From: CAYRIH01 sp964424375
Lineage (GTDB): Bacteria > Patescibacteriota > Kazan-3B-28 > UBA10110
Direction of reading: 5' to 3'
Length of the DNA: 64,000 bases
NCBI GenBank assembly: GCA_964424375.1
Contig: CAYRIH010000002.1
Span: 1 to 64,000, forward strand
Part shown: piece after piece, positions 42,509-49,442 of the stretch
Layout: each line of letters starts with the position of its first letter
Numbering within the stretch: position 1 is the stretch's first letter
Notes under the pieces: generated by a model
Told to the model about the DNA's origin: nothing
Databases searched by the model: none
The model's input: only the letters and a program-made list of their open reading frames with translations
Position numbers and translations under genes: made by a program

Positions 42509-43759
42509 ATGGATGAGAACAACAATTTAGATCAATCAGAGCAGCAATCTCAGTTACAGAAAAATGATGAAAATTTAGGGGAATCTGCCGGTTTTCCTGA
42601 GCAACAGCCTAAATCGTACCAAGAGAATTCCAATTTAAATTTAGTGGTCGCAGAGAAACTGACCAAGGGGCAGACGCGAGGGTTGGTCTTAGGTACGATT
42701 ATTGTGCTTGGGCTATTTGGTACAATGGTCGCGTGGGTCATAACTCACACCCCTCCACCAACCGACAGTCTTAACATCAGTCAGTCGTGCTCCTGGGGTT
42801 TCTGGTGCGCAGGAGACCTTAAAATCTCGCTCGACAGAGAAGATTATAAGATATCCTATCTTAATGCGGCCGGCGAAGAAGAGTCGTTCTATATTGCTCA
42901 ATCTGGTAAGGAATCACCCGAAAGTGACCCCCTGACGCTCGCATTAATTAGACATGCAAAAACATCGTCTTCCCCTAAATTAGATTCTCCCTTTAGTGGG
43001 GTTGACGGGGGGCACAAAATCATCAGTCTGACTTTGGATGTGTCTTTATCTACGAGAAACCTTATTAATGTAAAAGACGGATACTACAGAGAATTGTTGA
43101 ATGAGATGCAAACAATGTTAACCGATAGCGAGGTTAATCTTCGACCAGGCGATGAAATTAGAGTTGGATTTTTAGGCAGGAAGTGGAATACTGGTTCCGG
43201 TTTCAAAACGATAGATTTCGCAGGGCCTAACTTTGATAATGATTTCGAGTTTACATCCAGAAGGCAGATTAGTGTGTTATCAATAAAAAATCCCGTCATA
43301 CCTGAACCTGAGTTTGATATCGATCAAAATAGACTGAAAGCATATTCTATAGCCGATGTTATGGAGGCCGTACATCTAGTTTATTCATCAGAATTGGAAA
43401 ATAATAAAAATATCCAAGATGGTACTTTTCTGATTAGTGGTCTAGAAGACCTGTCTCGTGTCCTCGTAGATAAGAAAAAATTCAGCTCAATTATTTATAT
43501 TATTTCTACAGATGGTGATTTTCATATTCGCTCAACAAGGGATTATTGTTGGATTAACACCTATCCCGAATGTCACGCACGTATTCTTAGAAAATATAAA
43601 GATGTGCCAATCCTGCAAACTCTGTCTGCTGAATTGGATAGAGCTTATGTGGTTGGGGTTGAATGGTACAACAACGATGCCTATAGAGAATCTTTGGATA
43701 ACGTGTTCAAGACCTTGCTTCAACCGATACCCGAGGAAAGAATAAAAATAATTAACTAA
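42509..43759 (+). CDS. Membrane-anchored VWA-like protein
   Basis: A 416-residue protein: about 50 polar cytoplasmic residues, one transmembrane helix (about 57-77), then an extracytoplasmic region. At about 170-350 it resembles a von Willebrand A domain: IISLTLDVSLSTRN carries a DxSxS metal-site motif, followed by RPGDEIRVGFLG, an ISGLEDLSRVL helix and SSIIYIISTDGDFH. VWA domains bind ligands through a divalent metal. It is followed 7 bases later by the coiled-coil membrane protein, so the two probably work together. The assignment rests on motif order only. Confidence 0.65.
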   Translation: MDENNNLDQSEQQSQLQKNDENLGESAGFPEQQPKSYQENSNLNLVVAEKLTKGQTRGLVLGTIIVLGLFGTMVAWVITHTPPPTDSLNISQSCSWGFWCAGDLKISLDREDYKISYLNAAGEEESFYIAQSGKESPESDPLTLALIRHAKTSSSPKLDSPFSGVDGGHKIISLTLDVSLSTRNLINVKDGYYRELLNEMQTMLTDSEVNLRPGDEIRVGFLGRKWNTGSGFKTIDFAGPNFDNDFEFTSRRQISVLSIKNPVIPEPEFDIDQNRLKAYSIADVMEAVHLVYSSELENNKNIQDGTFLISGLEDLSRVLVDKKKFSSIIYIISTDGDFHIRSTRDYCWINTYPECHARILRKYKDVPILQTLSAELDRAYVVGVEWYNNDAYRESLDNVFKTLLQPIPEERIKIIN

Positions 43760-43766
43760 GAATATC

Positions 43767-45170
43767 ATGATGTTAACACCCTTGGTTTATTTGATAGTTG
43801 GTCTTGCCGCGACTATGTTGGTAGGTTATATGATCTATAGTCAAACTAACATCTATTTTAAACGAGGACGTAAAAAGGCCTATCAGTGGGTGGCCAGAGG
43901 ATTAATCACAGTCGATGAGCAGATTGCTCAGAAGTTAGACAATATGAAGCAGTTGCGTGATCAAGTGTTCAAAGTTGCCTTAGAGGCGGACCAATTAGCG
44001 CTTCACCAGTCGATTGATGCCTTTGACAAAAGGATCCAAGAAATAAATGCAAGGAATGCCAAGTTGATAGACAAAAGAGACGCTTTGGCTGAAAAGCCTA
44101 TTGAATCAACCATGGTGATAGATGATGGTTATTATGTTGGTGCTGAAGATGCGGTCAAAGACAAATTGGCTGAGATAGACAAGGAGTTGAAAGAATTGGG
44201 CGATGAATTATCACAACTCCAAGAGCGTACAACAGAGGCTATGTCAGAGAGCGTAGGGCCTTGGGTTGCTAGCACGCAGAAGTGGTTTCAGAGTATCTTG
44301 CACAATCTGTCAGTCTGGTCAAAAGAAGTCTCCAATAAGCTGCTAGTTTTGTTTCTGTGGGCTGTTGAATTTTCTATTGGTCTGTATCTATTTAAGGAAT
44401 TGTTTTTAGCCTACTTCCCTGATGTAATGGCCTATGTAGTTGCCGGCGGTCTCACACTATCCTTGGTCGTTGTGGCTCATACTGTTTATAGTCATCTTCG
44501 TTCTATTGTAGCGGGCCGATTCTTAGTCAACCTTGTAATCCCGGGTATTTTGCTACTTTTAACCATACTTCTTGTGCTATATGTGCAATTATTTAGCGAC
44601 AGCATCGCTATACCAAGAGTACTAATGTGGACTGTATTCGTTGGTCTTATCCACTATGTTGCGTTACGGAGTACTGACACTAGAAACCCATTTGAGGTAG
44701 CAATGTTAATAAGAGCCCCTCTGTTATTGCTAATTAACACTCTTGTTATAATCCCCGCTGCGATAATTTTAGCTACTGAAAAGGGAATATATTTGTTGGT
44801 TAATATATTCAGGTCTAGTCCGATATCTGAAAGAGAGCGCTCCATTAAGAATCGTATTGCCGAACTTGGGTCAGATAAAGATAGGCAAAACAAAGAAATG
44901 AACGATCTGCGCGCACAGTGCAGCACATTTAGAAAAGGAGAGGTCTCAAGGATGCGACAAGAAGGAGTAGACAAAATAAAGCTCGAAAGCCAAGCCATGG
45001 ATACTCAAATAGAAAGTTACAACAAAAGCGTGGGGCAGTTAAGAAGTCAACGACAGATTTTTGTGACTAATCTAGACAATTTGCGTCTTGGTTCAGATGC
45101 CGGAACGGATGCTGGTGTAGTTGTTGTTATGAACAGGCGTGCTGCAGCAGTAAAAAAAGATAAAAAGTAG
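43767..45170 (+). CDS. Coiled-coil membrane protein, unknown
   Basis: A 467-residue protein with an N-terminal helix (about 5-25), a long charged coiled coil (about 45-160, many Lys/Glu/Gln, NAKLIDKRDALAEK), a central block of about five hydrophobic helices (190-355), and a second coiled coil (about 365-450). No enzyme motif is seen. It follows the VWA-like gene after 7 bases and precedes the nuclease gene by 2, so all three are one operon. A membrane scaffold is a reasonable guess. Confidence 0.65.
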   Translation: MMLTPLVYLIVGLAATMLVGYMIYSQTNIYFKRGRKKAYQWVARGLITVDEQIAQKLDNMKQLRDQVFKVALEADQLALHQSIDAFDKRIQEINARNAKLIDKRDALAEKPIESTMVIDDGYYVGAEDAVKDKLAEIDKELKELGDELSQLQERTTEAMSESVGPWVASTQKWFQSILHNLSVWSKEVSNKLLVLFLWAVEFSIGLYLFKELFLAYFPDVMAYVVAGGLTLSLVVVAHTVYSHLRSIVAGRFLVNLVIPGILLLLTILLVLYVQLFSDSIAIPRVLMWTVFVGLIHYVALRSTDTRNPFEVAMLIRAPLLLLINTLVIIPAAIILATEKGIYLLVNIFRSSPISERERSIKNRIAELGSDKDRQNKEMNDLRAQCSTFRKGEVSRMRQEGVDKIKLESQAMDTQIESYNKSVGQLRSQRQIFVTNLDNLRLGSDAGTDAGVVVVMNRRAAAVKKDKK

Positions 45171-45172
45171 AG

Positions 45173-45847
45173 ATGGATATTAAAAGGCGGTTTTATCTAA
45201 TATCCTTGGTGGGATTAATCCTTCTTGGGCTGGTTTTTCCGTTGGGGATGGTTGTTGCTCAGGGAGAGGAAGCACAAAAACAAATTGAAATTGTTGTTCC
45301 GACGAAGCCCATTGACGGGCTTCGTTCTGTTTTTGTTGAAAGGGTGATTGATGGAGACACTATTATTACTGATGATGAGGAGCGGATTCGGTATATTGGG
45401 ATGAATACTCCAGAGACAGTACATCCGTCGAAGCCGGTAGAGTTTTTTGGTGAAGAAGCGAGTGATAAAAATACAGAATTAGTTGAAGGACAGATTGTTG
45501 AGTTAGAATTTGATATTGAAAAAATAGATCAATATGGACGGACCTTGGCTTATATTTGGTTGGATGATGAAATGATTAATGCCAAATTACTTGCGGAAGG
45601 GTATGCCCAGGTTGCGACTTATCCGCCAAATATAAAATATGTTGATTATTTTCTATTTCTCCAAGAAGAAGCAAGAATAAATGAAATGGGGTTGTGGGTC
45701 GTTGAAGGTGATAAAATTATAATTACTGGATTAGACGAAGATGTTGAAACTGAATCAATTCCATCTAATTATAATTGGTTTTGGTGGCTCGGAGGTTTTG
45801 GTATAGTTGTTTTTTGGGTGTATAAATGGGTTGGAAGTAAATATTAG
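45173..45847 (+). CDS. Secreted thermonuclease-like protein with C-terminal anchor
   Basis: A staphylococcal-nuclease-fold enzyme (Ca-dependent DNA/RNA cleavage). The 224 residues include a signal-like helix (about 8-30), the SNase domain (about 55-180) with VERVIDGDTI, RIRYIGMNTPE (catalytic Arg and Glu) and YGRTLAYIW (second Arg), and a C-terminal helix (WFWWLGGFGIVVFWVYKW) that would keep it at the membrane. It could degrade external nucleic acids for salvage. It is in the island operon, 2 bases after the coiled-coil gene. Confidence 0.88.
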   Translation: MDIKRRFYLISLVGLILLGLVFPLGMVVAQGEEAQKQIEIVVPTKPIDGLRSVFVERVIDGDTIITDDEERIRYIGMNTPETVHPSKPVEFFGEEASDKNTELVEGQIVELEFDIEKIDQYGRTLAYIWLDDEMINAKLLAEGYAQVATYPPNIKYVDYFLFLQEEARINEMGLWVVEGDKIIITGLDEDVETESIPSNYNWFWWLGGFGIVVFWVYKWVGSKY

Positions 45848-45854
45848 CCAATTT

Positions 45855-46082
45855 ATGCATAGAACAATAGAAGATCTGAATGCAACATGGTGGTATAGAT
45901 TATTGAAGGTGATCTTTATTATTTTATTTGTGAGTAATTTGTTATTGTGGGGAGCAGTTCTTTGGGATGCTGTAGGTGTATTATTATGGCTATCAATTAT
46001 TATTGGGATCGCATTATTATTCTGGTTAATATCAAGAATATTTTTCTATATTGTTTTAGGTGAGTTTTTACCAAGGAGATAG
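45855..46082 (+). CDS. Small two-helix membrane protein
   Basis: A 75-residue protein starting MHRTIEDLNATWWYR with two hydrophobic helices (about 17-37 and 40-63). I chose the ATG at 45855, 8 bases after the nuclease stop; an earlier in-frame start would overlap that gene. The following small membrane gene starts 3 bases after its stop. No family recognised. Confidence 0.6.
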   Translation: MHRTIEDLNATWWYRLLKVIFIILFVSNLLLWGAVLWDAVGVLLWLSIIIGIALLFWLISRIFFYIVLGEFLPRR

Positions 46083-46085
46083 AGA

Positions 46086-46406
46086 ATGAGGATTGGACAC
46101 AATACAATTAGCGTAGTACCAGCAATTATAGTAATTATTATGTCATTACTGGCACTTTTTGCTTGGCCGTATGCATATTATATTTTTCTTAAGTTTATAG
46201 TAATTGGAACGGCTGCCTATTATGCTTATTATCTATATCAGGCCAATGGGTTGAATAGTATTTGGTTTTGGATATTCATCTTTATAGCCATTCTATTTAA
46301 TCCATTCATGCCAATTTATTTGGGAGACAGAAGCTTGTGGTCAGTGATTGATATAGGATTAGTAATTATAGTGGGTATATTTTTAGGTGTCAGTCGACAG
46401 CAGTAG
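46086..46406 (+). CDS. Small membrane protein, DUF6804-like
   Basis: A 106-residue protein with four predicted helices. The pattern WPYAYYIFLKFIVIGTAAYY, then LFNPFMPIYLGDRSLWSVID, recalls a family of small membrane proteins I know as DUF6804; this is from memory and not certain. Function unknown. Last gene of the island operon before the second composite hairpin repeat. Confidence 0.65.
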   Translation: MRIGHNTISVVPAIIVIIMSLLALFAWPYAYYIFLKFIVIGTAAYYAYYLYQANGLNSIWFWIFIFIAILFNPFMPIYLGDRSLWSVIDIGLVIIVGIFLGVSRQQ

Positions 46407-46438
46407 ATGAAAAGTATGTTGGGTATATAGATTTTTCA

Positions 46439-46503
46439 ACGGCTCAACAGCGTTGAGCCATTAAAAATAAGATAAAACTTTAACGGCTCATGAATGAGCC
46501 GTT
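46439..46503. repeat. Composite hairpin repeat A-B, second copy
   Basis: Hairpin A (GGCTCAAC with GTTGAGCC, 46441-46459) and hairpin B (AACGGCTCAT with ATGAGCCGTT, 46482-46503) with the same AT spacer as at 41931. It separates the membrane-gene operon from the repeat-protein gene. Confidence 0.85.
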
Positions 46504-46510
46504 GAAAATA

Positions 46511-46539
46511 TTGACTAGAGGCTGGTTTTTTAATATATT
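46511..46539 (+). promoter_or_regulatory. Promoter of the repeat-protein gene
   Basis: TTGACT (46511-46516), 17-base spacer containing GGCTGGTTTTTT, TATATT (46534-46539). The same spacer text recurs at 48357-48386 upstream of another gene. Confidence 0.65.
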
Positions 46540-46578
46540 TAAATATCTTTGACATCATAGAAAAAGGAGGGAGAAAGT

Positions 46579-47460
46579 ATGTCTAAAGGGTTAGTCGAAT
46601 TGAAGGAGCTCGCTCAAAAGCTATTAGAGGCTTTGCCACAAGAAGAACCTCTTACAGCCGAAGAGATTGCTGCCGTCTCTGACTGGGGTACACTAATGAA
46701 GATGTGGGAGCAGGCTCTATCTAACTCCAAGTCAGAAGGGCTGATTGAAGCCAGAATGACTGAGATCTTACCCGACCTGTTGCCTGCCATCTCTGACTGG
46801 GATGTACTGATGAAGATGCGGAGGAGCACTTTATCTGGCTCCAAGCCCAGGGAGCTGATTGAAGTCAGGATGAATGAGACACTCTCTGCCATCTCTGACT
46901 GGGATGCACTAATGGAAATGCAGACGAGTACTTTATCTGACTCCAAACTCAGAGAACTGATTAAAGCCAGAATGAATGAGGTACTCTCTACCATCTCTGA
47001 CTGGGATACACTGAGGAAGATGTATGAGCAGGCTCTATCTATCTCCAAGCCCGAAGGGCTGATTGTAGCCAGAATGGCTGAGATCTTACCCGACCTGCTG
47101 CCTACCATCTCTGACTGGAATATACTGATGGGGATGCGGCAGAGCTTTTCATCTGATTCCAAGTCCCAAAGGCTGGTTGGAGTCAGGATGAGTGAACTGG
47201 TAGAGTCGACAGACATCGCTAATCTGCCAAACTGGGTGTTGCAAGGTTTGAAAAACCCAAACAGGGTTAAATCCTTTCTCTGGGTATCTTTCATCCATCT
47301 GGCCAAAAGGATTATAGCANNNNNNNNNNNNNNNNNNNNNNNNNNNNNNNNNNNNNNNNNNNNNNNNNNNNNNNNNNNNNNNNNNNNNNNNNNNNNNNNN
47401 NNNNNNNNNNNNNNNNNNNCTTTCATCCATCTGGCCAAAAGGATTATAGCAACCACCTAA
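46579..47460 (+). CDS. Helical repeat protein, interrupted by assembly gap
   Basis: A soluble protein made of five 34-38 residue repeats, each beginning (I/V)SDW..LM.M and continuing with LS.SK...LI.ARM.E; units 1 and 4 are closely alike, as if pairs of units were duplicated. The fold is probably an alpha-alpha solenoid for binding. The C-terminal part (NLPNWVLQGLKNPNRVKS) differs. AAGGAGGGAG precedes the ATG. The frame crosses 100 N; if the duplicated 32-bp flanks are one sequence, the true protein is 249 residues. Confidence 0.65.
   Translation: MSKGLVELKELAQKLLEALPQEEPLTAEEIAAVSDWGTLMKMWEQALSNSKSEGLIEARMTEILPDLLPAISDWDVLMKMRRSTLSGSKPRELIEVRMNETLSAISDWDALMEMQTSTLSDSKLRELIKARMNEVLSTISDWDTLRKMYEQALSISKPEGLIVARMAEILPDLLPTISDWNILMGMRQSFSSDSKSQRLVGVRMSELVESTDIANLPNWVLQGLKNPNRVKSFLWVSFIHLAKRIIAXXXXXXXXXXXXXXXXXXXXXXXXXXXXXXXXXXFIHLAKRIIATT
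47320..47419. other. Scaffold gap (100 N) flanked by a 32-bp duplication
   Basis: Exactly 100 N. The 32 bases before it (47288-47319) are identical to the 32 after it (47420-47451), which suggests two contig ends that overlap but were not merged. Removing 132 bases (44 codons) keeps the frame. Confidence 0.9.
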
Positions 47461-47485
47461 CAGTCTTCATTGACTGTATACCAAG

Positions 47486-47509
47486 CCACCCACTTATGGG
47501 TGGTTTTTT
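47486..47509 (+). terminator. Terminator after the repeat-protein gene
   Basis: CCACCCA (47486-47492) pairs with TGGGTGG (47497-47503), loop CTTA, then a T-run. Confidence 0.9.
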
Positions 47510-47520
47510 AATACTGTAAT

Positions 47521-47546
47521 TTAACGGCTCATGGATGAGCCGTTAA
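47521..47546. repeat. Solo hairpin B, right island border
   Basis: TTAACGGCTCAT (47521-47532) pairs with ATGAGCCGTTAA (47535-47546). Same as hairpin B at 41974 and 46482, and 36 bases before cobO. Confidence 0.85.
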
Positions 47547-47567
47547 AGGAATGGTCTTAAGATAAGG

Positions 47568-47573
47568 TATAAT
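47568..47573 (+). promoter_or_regulatory. -10 box of cobO
   Basis: GGTATAATCTGGGT with TATAAT at 47568-47573, 9 bases before the ATG, so the leader would be about 2-3 bases. The same GGTATAATTTGGGT occurs at 42043 in the cassette. No clear -35. Confidence 0.5.
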
Positions 47574-47582
47574 CTGGGTGTT

Positions 47583-48110
47583 ATGAAGAAAAAGCATTAT
47601 ATTCATCTTTATTACGGTTTAGGTAAAGGCAAAACTACTGCAGCTTTTGGATTGGCTTTAAGGGCATTAGGACAGGGCAAAAAAGTAGTGATTTTGCAAT
47701 GGTTAAAAGGTAGAAGTGATATAGGGGAAATTAAAATAGCTAGCAAACTGAAGCCTAAATTTGAAGTTTATCAATTTGGACCTAAATATTTTACTTGGGA
47801 TTCGAAAGGATCTGAAGAACATAAAAGATTAGCTAAAGAGGGGTTGAAATTTTTGGAGCAAATTATAATCAAGGGCAAATATGATCTTTTGATTTTAGAT
47901 GAATTAGTTGATGCAGTAGTAATGAAATTTGTTTCTCAAACTAAAGTTATAAGTTTAATTAAGAGAGCAGTCAAAAAAGGTGAGGTGATTTTAACTGGGC
48001 ATAAGATTCCTAAAGAATTTATAGAATTAGCAGATTTAGTTACCGAGATGCGCAAGATAAAACATTATTTCGACAAAGGTCAGCTGGCTAGAAAAGGAAT
48101 TGAATATTAA
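47583..48110 (+). CDS. cobO: Cob(I)alamin adenosyltransferase (CobO/BtuR type)
   Basis: Transfers adenosyl from ATP to cobalamin, giving adenosylcobalamin. The 175-residue P-loop protein shows the family start YYGLGKGKTTAAFGLALRA (about 10-28), VVILQWLKG, DLLILDELVDAV and VILTGHKIP. No cobalamin synthesis genes are seen, so it probably activates scavenged B12 for NrdJ, upstream across the island. It starts close behind hairpin B and its own -10 box; yggU follows after 2 bases. Confidence 0.93.
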   Translation: MKKKHYIHLYYGLGKGKTTAAFGLALRALGQGKKVVILQWLKGRSDIGEIKIASKLKPKFEVYQFGPKYFTWDSKGSEEHKRLAKEGLKFLEQIIIKGKYDLLILDELVDAVVMKFVSQTKVISLIKRAVKKGEVILTGHKIPKEFIELADLVTEMRKIKHYFDKGQLARKGIEY

Positions 48111-48112
48111 AA

Positions 48113-48328
48113 ATGAGAATTAAAGTAAAAGTGATTCCTAATGCGAAACTCAACAAAATAGATAAGGTTGATGATGTTTATTTAGTGCGAGTAACAGCCC
48201 CGCCAATTGAAGGCAGAGCTAACAAAGCTGTGATTGAACTTTTAGCTAAACATTTTAAGATTTCCAAAAGTAAAGTAGATATTATCAAAGGAGTGGCCTC
48301 ACGGATAAAGATTATAGATGTTGGGTAA
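48113..48328 (+). CDS. DUF167 / YggU family protein
   Basis: A 71-residue protein of the YggU family, of unknown function. The family core VRVTAPPIEGRANKAVIELLAKHF and the SKVDIIKGVASRIKII end are both present. It is co-transcribed with cobO (2-base gap). No link to B12 is known for the family. Confidence 0.88.
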   Translation: MRIKVKVIPNAKLNKIDKVDDVYLVRVTAPPIEGRANKAVIELLAKHFKISKSKVDIIKGVASRIKIIDVG

Positions 48329-48356
48329 AACAAGCTAGGATACAAGTATAAATATC

Positions 48357-48386
48357 TTGACTGGTGGCTGGTTTTTTTAATATCCT
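48357..48386 (+). promoter_or_regulatory. Promoter copy shared with 46511
   Basis: TTGACT (48357-48362), 18-base spacer with GGCTGGTTTTTTT, TATCCT (48381-48386). The -35 and spacer nearly repeat the promoter at 46511-46539, although the genes they serve are unrelated. Confidence 0.5.
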
Positions 48387-48431
48387 TAAATTGTTGCGAA
48401 AGCAATAAACACCTTGAAAAGGAGGCCCCAC

Positions 48432-48785
48432 ATGTTTTTATGGATAGCCGTAGGTGTTGCTGCTATTATTGCAATATATTTGATTGCAAATAGCAGCAAG
48501 AGAACCAAGGGCAGAACAACTCCGTCAGCTTCCCAGGGATCTAAATCTAGGTCATTGGGATTACCAGCAGTAGACCACCATGGCGGCAGGAAAGTCTCGG
48601 TTAGTGAGGGTTTTGGTACTGCCGGAACTCGTGAAGGCAGCAAACAGCCCGGTCGTAAAGCACCTGAGAAAAGTCCAAAGAAATACGGCGCCAGTGATGA
48701 CGTAGAAATGAAGCGGCTAAAGCAAGCAAAACCGTTCACGCCGGGGGCAAAAAGCATAATTCCTCCTCCAAGCGGAAAGGGTTAG
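48432..48785 (+). CDS. Single-helix protein with disordered tail
   Basis: A 117-residue protein: MFLWIAVGVAAIIAIYLIA forms an N-terminal helix and the rest is a polar, Ser/Gly/Lys/Pro-rich tail (SKRTKGRTTPSASQGSKSRS, KQPGRKAPEKSPKKYG) with no fold expected. The ATG at 48432 has AAAGGAGG at the right distance. Topology, and so the side on which the basic tail lies, is uncertain. No family recognised. Terminator at 48809. Confidence 0.6.
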   Translation: MFLWIAVGVAAIIAIYLIANSSKRTKGRTTPSASQGSKSRSLGLPAVDHHGGRKVSVSEGFGTAGTREGSKQPGRKAPEKSPKKYGASDDVEMKRLKQAKPFTPGAKSIIPPPSGKG

Positions 48786-48808
48786 TAAAATCAATATCCA
48801 AATCCGTA

Positions 48809-48840
48809 ATGCCTCCCTAGAAAATGGGAGGTATTTTTTT
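48809..48840 (+). terminator. Terminator
   Basis: GCCTCCC (48811-48817) pairs with GGGAGGT (48826-48832), 8-base loop, then T7. Confidence 0.9.
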
Positions 48841-48932
48841 ATATAAAATATCTAATTTTTTTTTTATTTAAATTACTAAGCGTCTATTCTTTTGCTATAA
48901 TAGGAAAGTATTTTTTAAATATTATAAATATT

Positions 48933-49442
48933 ATGGTTTCTCAATATAGTGAACAGCGCGTAGGAGTTTTTGTAGATGTGTCGAATTTATATTATTCGGC
49001 ACGAGTTATGTATAACAGAAAGGTTAACTTTAAAGCAATTTTAAAAGAAATAGTTGGGGATCGCAAACTAATTAGAGCAATTGCATATGTGATTAAAGCT
49101 GAGAGCCCAGAAGAGCAGAAATTTTTTGATGCTTTAGATAACATAGGATTTGAGGTAAAAAGCAAGGAACTGCAAGTATTTTATGGCGGTCATAAAAAGG
49201 GTGATTGGGATGTGGGCATAGCCATGGATACTATCAGACTAGCTCCCAAGCTAGATGTAGTTGTAATAGTTTCCGGTGATGGTGATTTTATTCCACTGGT
49301 AGATCATCTTAAAAGTATTGGCCAAAAAGCTGAAGTAGTTGCCTTCGGTCGCAGTGCTTCTGGTAAATTAAGAGAAATTGCTGACAATTTTATTGATTTA
49401 GATGGAAGTAAAAGAAAATTTCTGTTGCCGGAGAAGAAATAA
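48933..49442 (+). CDS. NYN-domain (LabA/DUF88) ribonuclease-like protein
   Basis: A PIN-like NYN fold of 169 residues. The acidic metal-site residues are in GVFVDVSNLYYSAR, KKGDWDVGIAMD and VIVSGDGDFIPLVDHL, and the last strand region is KAEVVAFGRSASGKLREIADNFIDL. NYN proteins are thought to process RNA; the precise target is unknown. A TATAAT at 48896-48901 lies 31 bases before the ATG. The stop TAA shares its last A with the ileS ATG, so the two are coupled. Confidence 0.88.
   Translation: MVSQYSEQRVGVFVDVSNLYYSARVMYNRKVNFKAILKEIVGDRKLIRAIAYVIKAESPEEQKFFDALDNIGFEVKSKELQVFYGGHKKGDWDVGIAMDTIRLAPKLDVVVIVSGDGDFIPLVDHLKSIGQKAEVVAFGRSASGKLREIADNFIDLDGSKRKFLLPEKK

Noticed and set aside
47149..47456. 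Minus-strand frames spanning the N run
   Set aside because: They exist only because N is treated as open. They are antisense to the repeat protein.
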